Below, one piece after another: positions 24,567 through 31,833 of a stretch of DNA of 38,885 bases. The translations under genes were made by a program, and so were the position numbers. The stretch is from Intrasporangium chromatireducens Q5-1 (GTDB lineage: Bacteria; Actinomycetota; Actinomycetes; Actinomycetales; Dermatophilaceae): assembly GCF_000576575.1 (NCBI RefSeq), contig NZ_AWQS01000017.1, forward strand, positions 1 to 38,885, given 5' to 3'. The notes beneath the pieces were generated by a model. It had not been told where the DNA came from. It was given only the letters and a program-made list of their open reading frames with translations, and made no database searches. The stretch's first letter is position 1. Every line of letters begins with the position of its first letter.

Positions 24567-25447
24567 TGCTCGGCGTCCTCGGCGACGTCGTCCAGGACGT
24601 CGTCGTCTGGCAGCTCGAGCCGGTGCGCCGGGCGACGGACACGAAGTCCGAGATCGTCATGCGCCGCGGTGGGTCAGCGGCGAACGTCGCCGCCTTCGCA
24701 GGCTCGCGCTACCCGACGCGCTTCATCGGCTGCGTCGGTGACGACCTCGGCGGCCACGTCGTGCGCCAGGAGCTCGAAGGCCACGGCGTCGACGTCCGGC
24801 TCCAGGTCGACGGGACGACGCACACCGGCATGATCGTGCTGCTCATCGACGAGCACGGCGAGCGGACGATGTTCCCCTCCCGGGGCGCCAACGCCCACCT
24901 CACCAGCGTCGACCCGGCGTGGCTCGAGGACCTCGAGGCGCTCCACCTCACCGGTTACTCGTTCGAGGCGGGCTCGACCGCCGACGCCGCCCTCGACGCG
25001 GTGGCCCGACAGCATGGCCGCGGCGGCCTCGTCTCCTGCGACGTGTCGTCGACCGGGCTGATCCAGCACTACGGCGTCGAGGCCTTCCTCGCCCTCCTCG
25101 AGCAGTGCCGCCCGGACGTCATCTCGGCGAACGAGGACGAGTGCCGCGTCCTCGACCTCGCCGACGCAGGCCGGCCCGGAGCCGCCCTCGCGCGGTTCCC
25201 GAGTGCCACGCTCCTCGCTCGCCGGGGCGGGGAGGCCACGACGGTGCTGCGCGACGGTCGGCTCCTCGCCACCGTCCCGGTGACGCGAGTCGACGACGTA
25301 CGTGACCTCACCGGAGCCGGCGACGCCTTCAACGCGGGCTTCCTCACCGCCCACCTGCAGGGCGACGACGTCGTGCGCGCCTGCCAGGCCGGGCATGCGC
25401 TCGCTGCGCGGGTGCTCCGCAGCGCCGGTGCCACCGAGCAGGCCTGA
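24566..25447 (+). CDS. psuK: PfkB-family kinase, probable pseudouridine kinase PsuK
   Basis: The 293-residue PfkB-family sugar kinase starts at GTG 24566, overlapping the psuG stop. The N-terminal GGSAANVAAFAG and the C-terminal DLTGAGDAFNAGFL, with the catalytic Asp, are both intact. Coupling to psuG makes pseudouridine the likely substrate: phosphorylation at the 5'-OH gives the PsuG substrate. Sequence alone would fit another PfkB kinase. A 36-bp palindrome ends the operon 34 nt after the stop. Confidence 0.88.
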   Translation: MLGVLGDVVQDVVVWQLEPVRRATDTKSEIVMRRGGSAANVAAFAGSRYPTRFIGCVGDDLGGHVVRQELEGHGVDVRLQVDGTTHTGMIVLLIDEHGERTMFPSRGANAHLTSVDPAWLEDLEALHLTGYSFEAGSTADAALDAVARQHGRGGLVSCDVSSTGLIQHYGVEAFLALLEQCRPDVISANEDECRVLDLADAGRPGAALARFPSATLLARRGGEATTVLRDGRLLATVPVTRVDDVRDLTGAGDAFNAGFLTAHLQGDDVVRACQAGHALAARVLRSAGATEQA

Positions 25448-25480
25448 CCGCGCGGCGCTTCCGCGCCCAAGCGGCACGTG

Positions 25481-25516
25481 ACGGTATGCCGCTGAGCCGG
25501 CTCAGCGGCATACCGT
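25481..25516. repeat. 36-bp perfect palindrome, AGCGGCATAC family
   Basis: Two 18-bp arms, ACGGTATGCCGCTGAGCC and its exact complement, abut with no spacer. It is the longest perfect member, placed just after psuK, and could end that transcript. Confidence 0.9.
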
Positions 25517-25631
25517 CTCCTCACGCACCGGCAGGCGCGCACGTTGCGCGGCACGGGAAGCGGGAGTGATGATCGTGGTGAGGGCCGTCCAGGGAGCGTC
25601 CCTCCGGCCCTCGGATTCGAGGTGGTCCACC

Positions 25632-26210
25632 ATGACAACCGCTGCACATTCGGCACGTCGGCCCGTCTACAGTCGGGTCCACGTCGACCGCAGCCGAGGC
25701 GCGATCAGCGGGGTGCTGCTCGTCCTGCTCGGCATCTGGGGCGGCCTGATCCCCTTCATCGGCCCGATCTTCGGCTACGCCTACACCCCTGACCGGGCGT
25801 GGCAGTTCACGATGGGGCGGCTCTGGCTGGAGATCCTGCCGGCCATCGCAACCGTCCTCGGCGGGCTCATGCTGCTCGCGAGCGCGGACCGGCGGGTCAC
25901 GATCTTCGGCGGGTGGCTCGCTGCCGTCGCCGGAGCGTGGTTCGCCGTCGGACCGACGCTGAGCCGGCTCTTCAACGGCGGCGTCGCGGCGGCCGGGAGC
26001 CCGGCCAGCGCGGCGCCGACGCAGGCGGCGCTGGAGGAGATCGGCTTCTTCATTGGGCTCGGCGTCGTCATCGTCTTCCTCGCCGCCCTGGGCCTGGGGC
26101 GCCACAGTGTCGTCAGCGTCAAGGACGTCGAGCAGGCCGAGATGGGCCGCCGCCGCCGGGTCGTCGACCCCGACGACGTCGAGGGCGAGGACGACGACCT
26201 GCTGCCGTGA
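25632..26210 (+). CDS. Membrane protein of unknown function, four helices
   Basis: The 192-residue product has a short polar N-terminus, four hydrophobic helices (about residues 20-45, 60-80, 88-108 and 137-160) and an acidic tail ending in DDVEGEDDDLLP. I do not recognise a named family. ATG 25632 has GAGGTGG upstream; an earlier ATG at 25566 would add 22 residues without extra hydrophobic sequence. It stands between the palindrome and the crotonase-like gene, with no clear operon partner. Confidence 0.7.
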   Translation: MTTAAHSARRPVYSRVHVDRSRGAISGVLLVLLGIWGGLIPFIGPIFGYAYTPDRAWQFTMGRLWLEILPAIATVLGGLMLLASADRRVTIFGGWLAAVAGAWFAVGPTLSRLFNGGVAAAGSPASAAPTQAALEEIGFFIGLGVVIVFLAALGLGRHSVVSVKDVEQAEMGRRRRVVDPDDVEGEDDDLLP

Positions 26211-26264
26211 GCGATCCGGCTGCGCCGGTGCCGTAGTGCTGGCGACGCGCTCGTGGGCGCTGGC

Positions 26265-26270
26265 TAGGCT
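26265..26270 (+). promoter_or_regulatory. -10 element TAGGCT of a leaderless transcript
   Basis: TAGGCT is followed by 6 nt and then the ATG of the crotonase-fold gene, with no Shine-Dalgarno between. This places the transcription start at or next to the start codon. Confidence 0.5.
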
Positions 26271-26276
26271 CGCGCC

Positions 26277-27098
26277 ATGAGCGCCGCGCCAGCCTGGGGT
26301 CCCGTGTCGGAACGAGCCGGGGGGCAGGTCCTGCTGAGGAGCCAGCCGGGCGCGATCGAGGTGACCTTCAACCGGCCGGAGAAGCACAACGCCTTCACCG
26401 CCGCCATGTACGCGGAACTCGAGCACATCTGCGAGCTGGCCGCGACGACACCGGCCCTGCACGTCGTGGTGTTCCGCGGCGCCGGCGGCCGCGCGTTCGC
26501 GGCGGGGAACGACATCTCCTCGTTCACGGGCTTCTCGAGCGGCGCCGATGGAGTCGCCTACGAGGCTCGGATCAGGGGAGTGCTCGACGCCATCGCGGCG
26601 CTGCCCCAGGTGACGATCGCCGCAGTCGAGGGCCACTGTGTCGGCGGGGGTCTGGCCGTCGCCAACGCCTGCGACCTGCGCATCTGCACGCCGACGGCCC
26701 GCTTCGGCTACCCGATCGCGCGGACCCTCGGCAACGCACTGTCCGCGCCGATTGTGCTGCGCTGCACGGAGGTCTTCGGCGACCCATTGACCCGCGAGAT
26801 GATCCTTGCCTCCCGCATGGTCGACGCGCGCCGGGCCGAGGCGGTCGGCGCCGTCATGGAGGTCGTCGCTCCCGAGCGCCTTGAGGCCGAGGTCTGGGGC
26901 GTCGCGGCCGGGATCGTGCAGGCCGCGCCGCTGACGATCCGGGCCACCAAGGAACAGCTCCGGTCCGGGCGGGACGGCTACGAGGCCGCGGTCGACGACG
27001 CCCGGCTCGACCGGGTATACGGCAGCGACGACTTCGCGGAGGGGGTGGCCGCGTTCCTCGCCAAGCGCAGGCCCGCCTTTCGAGGCGAGGTGAGCTGA
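26277..27098 (+). CDS. Crotonase-fold protein lacking both hydratase glutamates
   Basis: The 273-residue protein belongs to the enoyl-CoA hydratase/isomerase superfamily: FNRPEKHNAF, the oxyanion-hole segment FAAGNDISSF (about residues 74-83) and VEGHCVGGGLAVANACDL (118-134). The two catalytic Glu of rat enoyl-CoA hydratase (144, 164) align with Ala127 (GGGLA) and Ile147 (FGYPI), so ordinary hydration is unlikely. Another CoA reaction such as isomerisation or thioester cleavage is possible but unproven. It is probably leaderless. Its stop lies in the first arm of the 27096-27126 hairpin. Confidence 0.82.
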   Translation: MSAAPAWGPVSERAGGQVLLRSQPGAIEVTFNRPEKHNAFTAAMYAELEHICELAATTPALHVVVFRGAGGRAFAAGNDISSFTGFSSGADGVAYEARIRGVLDAIAALPQVTIAAVEGHCVGGGLAVANACDLRICTPTARFGYPIARTLGNALSAPIVLRCTEVFGDPLTREMILASRMVDARRAEAVGAVMEVVAPERLEAEVWGVAAGIVQAAPLTIRATKEQLRSGRDGYEAAVDDARLDRVYGSDDFAEGVAAFLAKRRPAFRGEVS

Positions 27099-27126
27099 GC
27101 GGCATACGAAGGCCGTATGCCGCTCA
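27096..27126. repeat. Inside-out AGCGGCATAC hairpin between convergent genes
   Basis: TGAGCGGCATACG (27096-27108) and its complement (27114-27126) enclose a 5-nt loop. Arm order is reversed relative to the other palindromes: AGCGGCATAC comes first. It overlaps the crotonase-like stop codon and faces the end of the DUF853 gene, so it could terminate both. Confidence 0.9.
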
Positions 27127-27151
27127 CCGGGGTGGGCGGGTGGGCCTCCGC

Positions 27152-28780
27152 TCAGCGGCGGCGCCGGGAGGTGCCGAAGAGGCTGCGCGTGATCTCCCGG
27201 CCGATGACCGTGCCCGCGGACCGGATCATGGACCGGAACGCCGTTGACTGGACGACCTGCTCGACCAGGCCCGGCTCCTCCTTCGGCGCGCGGCCGCGAC
27301 CGGTGCTCGCGGGAGCGCTGGGTTCCGGGCCGGCGGTGGGGGCGGAGGGAGCGGGCTCCTGCTCGGGTGTCGGCGCGGTCTGCAGGCGCTTCGCGAGCAG
27401 CTCGTAGGCGGACTCGCGGTCGACGACGTCGGCGTACTTCGACGAGAGCGGAGACGCGGAGATGATCCCGTCCACGATTGCGTCGGGCGAGGGGTCCATC
27501 AAGGAGTTGGGGGCCTTCATCCGGGTCCAGGCCACGGGAGTGGGCACGCCCTTGTCGGACAGCACCGTCACGACGGCCTCACCGATGCCGAGGCTGGTCA
27601 GCAGTTTCTCCATGTCGTAAGCGGTGTGCGGATAGGTCGCGATCGCCTGCTTGAGGGCCTTCGCGTCGTCCGGGGTGAAGGCGCGCAGCGCGTGCTGGAC
27701 CCGGTTGCCCAGCTGGGCTAGGACGTCTCCCGGCACGTCCTTCGGAGACTGGGTCACGAAGAAGACGCCGACCCCCTTGGACCGGATGAGCCGCACGGTC
27801 TGCTGGATGGCGTCGAGGAACGCCTTGCTCGCGTCGTTGAAGAGCAGATGGGCCTCGTCGAAGAAGAAGACGAGCTTCGGCTTGTCGACGTCGCCTTCCT
27901 CCGGCAGGTCGTGGAAGAGGTCGGCGAGCAGCCACATGAGGAACGTCGAGAACAGCTGTGGGCGGTCCTGCACCTGAGGCAGCTCGAGGCACGAGACGAT
28001 GCCCTTGCCGTCGGCGGTGGTGCGCAGCAGGTCGGTCGTGTCGAACTCCGGCTCGCCGAAGAACTGGTCGGCGCCCTGGTCCTGGAAGGTGATCAGGTTG
28101 CGCAGGATCACGCCGGCCGTCGCCGAGGAGAGGCCGCCCAGGTCCTTCAGGTCGGCCTTGCCCTCGTCCGAGGTGAGATGGCTGATGACGGCCCGCAGGT
28201 CCTTGATGTCGAGCAGGGCCAGGCCGTTCTTGTCGGCGTAGTGGAAGATCAGGCCGAGGCTGCTCTCCTGGGTCTCGTTGAGACCGAGCACCTTGGACAG
28301 CAGGGTCGGCCCGAAGCTCGTGACGGTGGCTCGGATCGGGATGCCCTTGCCTGCCCCGCCGAGCGAGTAGAACTCTGTCGGATAGCCCTTCGCCTCCCAG
28401 GCCATGCCGACCTGATCGGCGCGTGCGGTGATCTTGGGGCCGCCCTCGCCGGGTGAGGCGATGCCGGAGAGGTCGCCCTTCATGTCGGCGAGGAAGACCG
28501 GCACGCCGACGTCGGAGAGCTGCTCGGCCATCAGCTGGAGGGTCTTCGTCTTGCCCGTTCCGGTCGCGCCGGCGACGAGTCCGTGCCGGTTGAGGATGCC
28601 GAGCGGGATGCGGATCGGCGCGTCGGCGTGGGCCTGGCCGTCGACGACGGCTGCTCCGAGGGCGAGTGCCGGCCCGTCGAACGCGTAGCCCGCGCGGATC
28701 TCGTCCAGCAGGGCCGACTGGGCAGGAGGTGCGGCGGTGGCGCCGCTGTCGGACGTGGGGGCGGCGGGTACGTCGGTCAC
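27152..28780 (-). CDS. HerA-like ATPase, DUF853 family
   Basis: The 542-residue P-loop ATPase is of the FtsK/HerA class. Walker A is GATGTGKTKT (about residues 74-83) and Walker B KLVFFFDEAHLLF (about 297-309); an arginine-finger region and FFVTQSPKDVPGDVLAQLGNR follow. Such proteins form hexameric rings that move along DNA; DUF853 has no settled role. Residues about 455-500 form an Ala/Pro-rich linker. I chose GTG 28780 (MTDVPAAP) because TACAGT lies 7 nt upstream, a leaderless geometry; GTG 28789 is the alternative. Its end faces the 27096-27126 hairpin. Confidence 0.88.
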   Translation of the reverse strand: MTDVPAAPTSDSGATAAPPAQSALLDEIRAGYAFDGPALALGAAVVDGQAHADAPIRIPLGILNRHGLVAGATGTGKTKTLQLMAEQLSDVGVPVFLADMKGDLSGIASPGEGGPKITARADQVGMAWEAKGYPTEFYSLGGAGKGIPIRATVTSFGPTLLSKVLGLNETQESSLGLIFHYADKNGLALLDIKDLRAVISHLTSDEGKADLKDLGGLSSATAGVILRNLITFQDQGADQFFGEPEFDTTDLLRTTADGKGIVSCLELPQVQDRPQLFSTFLMWLLADLFHDLPEEGDVDKPKLVFFFDEAHLLFNDASKAFLDAIQQTVRLIRSKGVGVFFVTQSPKDVPGDVLAQLGNRVQHALRAFTPDDAKALKQAIATYPHTAYDMEKLLTSLGIGEAVVTVLSDKGVPTPVAWTRMKAPNSLMDPSPDAIVDGIISASPLSSKYADVVDRESAYELLAKRLQTAPTPEQEPAPSAPTAGPEPSAPASTGRGRAPKEEPGLVEQVVQSTAFRSMIRSAGTVIGREITRSLFGTSRRRR

Positions 28781-28814
28781 CTTCGGCACTGTAGTCCGCG
28801 CCTATGCTGGGGCG
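28781..28814. promoter_or_regulatory. Back-to-back leaderless promoters
   Basis: Minus-strand TACAGT (28792-28787) serves the DUF853 gene and plus-strand TATGCT (28803-28808) serves the small ParB-like gene, with 6-7 nt to each GTG. The two genes are thus divergently transcribed from a 34-nt gap. Confidence 0.5.
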
Positions 28815-29111
28815 GTGATTTTCAAGGCCGTCGGAGACACGCGTCCCTACCCCGACCACGGGCTGGTGAGCGTCAAGGACTGGTCGAGCGTTCCCCCGCG
28901 CGTCGTCCAGCTCGGCGAGCTCATCACGACGAAGAGCACCCTCGACCTGCGCGGCCTGCTCGCCGACGACTCCACCTTCTATGGCGACCTCTTCCCGCAC
29001 TGCGTGCAGTGGGAGGGCGAGCTCTACCTCGAGGACGGCCTGCACCGCGCGCTGCGCGCTGCGCTGCAACAACGTCCCGTCCTTCATGCCCGGGTACTCG
29101 TACTGTCCTGA
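28815..29111 (+). CDS. Small conserved protein resembling the ParB nuclease fold
   Basis: The 98-residue protein starts MIFKAVGDTRPYPDHGL and contains VVQLGELITTKSTLDL, HCVQWEGELYLEDGLHRALRAAL and a final beta strand ARVLVL. The order of a L..L..T...L helix, a V.W.G.LY strand and DGxHR followed by a helix recalls ParB/sulfiredoxin-like proteins, where DGxHR-type residues bind nucleotide. This is my pattern-based suggestion; databases often give related proteins a VapB antitoxin name for which I see no support. GTG 28815 is 6 nt after TATGCT. It lies between the HerA-like gene and the LytR_C gene. Confidence 0.75.
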   Translation: MIFKAVGDTRPYPDHGLVSVKDWSSVPPRVVQLGELITTKSTLDLRGLLADDSTFYGDLFPHCVQWEGELYLEDGLHRALRAALQQRPVLHARVLVLS

Positions 29112-29158
29112 CCGGACCGGTACGGTCGGGAGCGCTCGAGGACGAGACGGGAGAATCG

Positions 29159-29692
29159 ATGACCGCAGAGGACGACGGCTACGAGTACCGCGCCAAGCGG
29201 CAACGCCGGACGACCGTGACGATCGCCGTGCTGCTGCTCGCGCTGGCCGGGGCGTTCTACTACGCCTCCACCTACTACCGTCAGTCCACCCCCAAGCCGA
29301 CGGCGGCCTGTACGACGGTCAAGCCCGTCGAACCGCTGCAGGCGGCGGACGTCTCGGTCAACGTCTACAACGCGACGAGGCGCGCGGGCATCGCCGGCGC
29401 CACGTCCAAGCTGCTCGCCAAGCGCGGTTTCAAGATCAAGAAGGTCGCGAACGACCCGCTGAAGAAGACCGTCCGGAAGGCGGCTGAGATCCGCTACGGC
29501 GAGGCGGGGAAGCCGTCGGCCGAGCTGCTCGCCACCCACGTGCCCGGGGCCGACCTCGTCAAGGACAAGCGCAAGGACGACAGCGTCGACCTCGTCATCG
29601 GCAACGCCTGGAAGCAGCTCGGACCGGTGCCGCCCCGGCCGACGGCCACCCAGACCCTGCCGCTCTGCCCGGACGCCACCTCGACGCCCTAG
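29159..29692 (+). CDS. LytR_C-domain envelope protein
   Basis: The 177-residue protein has an Arg/Lys-rich cytoplasmic N-terminus, one membrane helix (about residues 21-41, TTVTIAVLLLALAGAFYYAS) and an extracellular LytR C-terminal-type domain (about 60-155; VSVNVYNATRRAGIAGATSKLLAKRGF and DLVIGN). The N-terminal LCP catalytic domain is absent, so it does not itself attach wall polymers; a partner role in the envelope is plausible. ATG 29159 has GGGAG about 7 nt upstream. A half-copy of the 10-mer repeat and three hairpins follow. Confidence 0.85.
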   Translation: MTAEDDGYEYRAKRQRRTTVTIAVLLLALAGAFYYASTYYRQSTPKPTAACTTVKPVEPLQAADVSVNVYNATRRAGIAGATSKLLAKRGFKIKKVANDPLKKTVRKAAEIRYGEAGKPSAELLATHVPGADLVKDKRKDDSVDLVIGNAWKQLGPVPPRPTATQTLPLCPDATSTP

Positions 29693-29699
29693 CGCCCGG

Positions 29700-29714
29700 G
29701 GTATGCCGCTGAGC
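29700..29714. repeat. Half-copy of the AGCGGCATAC palindrome
   Basis: GGTATGCCGCTGAGC lies 8 nt after the LytR_C stop with no matching second arm. It looks like a decayed or single-arm member. Confidence 0.85.
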
Positions 29715-29763
29715 GCGTTCGTGATGGCCGCTCGGCTAGGGCCTCATGCAGCCCTCCTGATGG

Positions 29764-29844
29764 CCTGCTGCGCCTGACTCAGCAGCGGGCCCCCTGCTGC
29801 GCCTCACTCAGCAGCGGGCCCCCTGCTGCGCGCCAGGCAGCAGG
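29764..29844. repeat. Three 29-bp tandem units, each able to form a hairpin
   Basis: Units start at 29764, 29793 and 29822 with an exact 29-bp period; the first two differ by one or two bases and the third is shortened. Units one and two fold through CTGCTG/CAGCAG, the third through CCTGCTGC/GCAGCAGG (29822-29829, 29837-29844). They lie between the LytR_C and XRE genes. Confidence 0.85.
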
Positions 29845-29922
29845 TGCACAGGCCCCGGGGAAGGGGCTGTGTCGGCGCTCCGTGCCATCCTCGTTTTCCG
29901 GGGGCAGGAAGCTGAGAGTCAC

Positions 29923-30537
29923 ATGTCAGTCCAGTTCAGTGCCGACAGGTACGTCGTCAGGGCGAGGCGCCTTGCCGACCTCAGCCAGCGCGAGCTCGCT
30001 GAACGACTAGGGATCTCATCCTCGCTCGTGGCGCGGATGGAAACGGGCGAGGTCGTGCCGACCACTCGGATGCTCAGCAGAATCATGGGCCTGGCGGGTC
30101 TGCACCTCGTCGTCGTGGACGGGAGTGGCGCGCTGGTGGAGCCGGTGCCCGAGGACGTCGCCAGAGACAACGCGGGCCGTCGCTATCCGGCACACCTCGA
30201 CGTCAACCCCGTGGAGATGGCGCCGGCCGAGTACGGCTGGAGACCACGACATGAGCGTCACGCCCCGAAGGCCTGGTTCCAGCTCCGGCAGGAACGTGAC
30301 CGTCGTCGACGCGGCCAGAAGCCCGCTCCGGACCACCCGACGGTCGCCGACCTCGAGGCGTACCGCCGGATGATCGTCGAGGAGAAGATGGCCCGGCTGC
30401 GGGCTCAGGCGGCAGCCCGCGCGGCAGCAGAGCCGCCGCTCGCGCCGTGCTCCTGCGGGCTCGAGTGCGAGGAGTCGGGCCCGTGCGTGCCCAGCTGCAA
30501 CTGTCAGTGCGAGCCGCCCGTGTCGGGGCTTGGATGA
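29923..30537 (+). CDS. XRE-family regulator with a Cys-rich C-terminal tail
   Basis: The 204-residue protein has a Cro/C1-type helix-turn-helix at about residues 10-65 (RARRLADLSQRELAERLGIS, then VARMETGEVVPTTR). The middle is basic and helical. The last 27 residues hold seven Cys (CSC, EC, PC, SC, NC, QC) with little else, suggesting a metal or redox-sensing site; ligand unknown. I chose ATG 29923 because the extension to GTG 29869 adds nothing HTH-like; the ribosome-binding site is weak. It is convergent with the ornithine carbamoyltransferase gene, 32 nt apart. Confidence 0.75.
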   Translation: MSVQFSADRYVVRARRLADLSQRELAERLGISSSLVARMETGEVVPTTRMLSRIMGLAGLHLVVVDGSGALVEPVPEDVARDNAGRRYPAHLDVNPVEMAPAEYGWRPRHERHAPKAWFQLRQERDRRRRGQKPAPDHPTVADLEAYRRMIVEEKMARLRAQAAARAAAEPPLAPCSCGLECEESGPCVPSCNCQCEPPVSGLG

Positions 30538-30569
30538 CGCCGAGGCCACACCGGAAAGGCCGCGGCCGG

Positions 30570-31586
30570 TCAGCGCCCGGCGAGGGTGGCGACCAGGAGC
30601 GCCTTGATCGTGTGCATCCGGTTCTCGGCCTGGTCGAAGACGATGGACGCGGGCGACTCGAAGACGTCGTCGGTCACCTCGAGCTCCGTGAGCCCGAACT
30701 GCTCGTGGAGCGACTGGCCGACGGTCGTCTCGAGGTCGTGGAACGCGGGCAGGCAGTGCATGAACCTCACGTCGGGGTTGCCGGTCGCCGCGAGCAGGTC
30801 CGCGTTGATCTGGTACGGCCTCAGCAGGGCGATGCGCTCGGCCCAGACCTCCGGTGCCTCGCCCATCGAGACCCACACGTCGGTGTGGACGAAGTCGGCT
30901 CCGCGCACTCCTTCGCCGACCTCCTCGGTGACGGTGACCCGGGAACCGAGCTCAGCGGCATACCGCTTCGCCTGGGCGATGACGTCGTCCGCGGGCCAGA
31001 GCGAGCGGGGGGCGACGATCCGAACGTCCATGCCCAGCATCGCGCCGACCGTGAGGAGGGAGTTGCCCATGTTGTAGCGGGCGTCGCCGACGAAGGCGTA
31101 GCTGATCTCGCGGTCCGGCTTGCGGCTGTGCTCGCGCATCGTCAGGACGTCGCAGAGCGACTGGGTGGGGTGCCACTCGTTGGTCAGGCCGTTCCACACC
31201 GGGACGCCCGCCCACGCCCCGAGGGTCTCGACGACGCTCTGGCCGTTGCCGCGGTACTCGATTCCGTCATAGAGCCGGCCGAGGACGCGGGCGGTGTCCT
31301 TGATCGACTCCTTGTGGCCCATCTGGGAGCCGGCGGGGTCCAGGTAGGTCGTCGAGGCGCCCTGGTCGGCGGCGGCCACCTCGAAGGCCGCGCGGGTGCG
31401 GGTCGAGGTCTTCTCGAAGAGCAGCGCGATGTTCTTGCCCGTGAGGCGTCGCTCCTCGCGGCCCTGGCGCTTCGCGGCCTTGAGCAGGGCGGCGAGGTCG
31501 AGCAGGCTGCGGAACTCCTCGGCGGAGAGGTCGGTCTCCTTGAGGTAGCTCCGGCCCAGGAGGGTGGAGCGCGAGCTGACGGTCAT
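30570..31586 (-). CDS. Ornithine carbamoyltransferase, long (ArgF/ArcB) type
   Basis: The enzyme joins carbamoyl phosphate and ornithine to citrulline, or runs in reverse in arginine breakdown. The 338-residue product has [21 protein letters not shown] (STRTR binds carbamoyl phosphate), [13 protein letters not shown] and the catalytic HCLPAFH. Length and these segments are of the E. coli ArgF/ArcB type rather than the roughly 310-residue biosynthetic type common in actinobacterial arg clusters. No arcA, arcC or arg gene is near, so direction is undecided. I chose ATG 31586 (GGAAG upstream) over GTG 31610. A 16-nt match to the palindrome arm lies inside at 30950-30965. Confidence 0.92.
   Translation of the reverse strand: MTVSSRSTLLGRSYLKETDLSAEEFRSLLDLAALLKAAKRQGREERRLTGKNIALLFEKTSTRTRAAFEVAAADQGASTTYLDPAGSQMGHKESIKDTARVLGRLYDGIEYRGNGQSVVETLGAWAGVPVWNGLTNEWHPTQSLCDVLTMREHSRKPDREISYAFVGDARYNMGNSLLTVGAMLGMDVRIVAPRSLWPADDVIAQAKRYAAELGSRVTVTEEVGEGVRGADFVHTDVWVSMGEAPEVWAERIALLRPYQINADLLAATGNPDVRFMHCLPAFHDLETTVGQSLHEQFGLTELEVTDDVFESPASIVFDQAENRMHTIKALLVATLAGR
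30950..30965. repeat. Repeat arm inside the ornithine carbamoyltransferase gene
   Basis: GCTCAGCGGCATACCG is identical over 16 nt to the right arm of the 25481-25516 palindrome, but unpaired and inside coding sequence (codons for R-Y-A-A-E-L on the other strand). Confidence 0.85.
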
Positions 31587-31652
31587 GACGTGATGCTTCC
31601 AGTCGCGCACCGGCGCCGCAAAGCAGTCTCAGGCACTGAGGAGGGGCACAAA

Positions 31653-31689
31653 AGAAGGGACCCCGGCGGCAAACGCTAGGGTCCCTTCT
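31653..31689 (-). terminator. Terminator of tRNA-Ser(GGA)
   Basis: AGAAGGGACCC (31653-31663) and its complement (31679-31689) form an 11-bp stem with a 15-nt loop. Read on the minus strand it follows the tRNA and ends in TTTTG, a classic terminator shape. Confidence 0.85.
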
Positions 31690-31692
31690 CGG

Positions 31693-31780
31693 TGGCGGAG
31701 GATGGGGGATTTGAACCCCCGAGGGTTTTATCCCAACACGATTTCCAATCGTGCGCACTAGGCCACTATGCGAATCCTCC
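31693..31780 (-). tRNA. tRNA-Ser(GGA), with encoded CCA
   Basis: The 88-nt minus-strand cloverleaf has a GGAGGAT/ATCCTCC acceptor, a long variable arm, a TTCAAAT T-loop and encoded CCA. The anticodon loop reads TTGGAAA; GGA is the complement of 31744-31746 and decodes UCC/UCU. No duplicated 3' end is seen near it. Confidence 0.95.
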
Positions 31781-31833
31781 GCGGGCAGGTTACCCGAGGA
31801 GACGGGCGGGTCGGAAATCCGTTGCCCCGGAGG

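Noticed and set aside
25566-25631. Longer start for the membrane protein at 25632
   Set aside because: The added 22 residues contain no hydrophobic or conserved features, and the better-spaced GAGGTGG belongs to ATG 25632.
29764-29844. Tandem 29-bp repeats as a CRISPR array
   Set aside because: Units are directly adjacent with no spacers and no cas genes are near.
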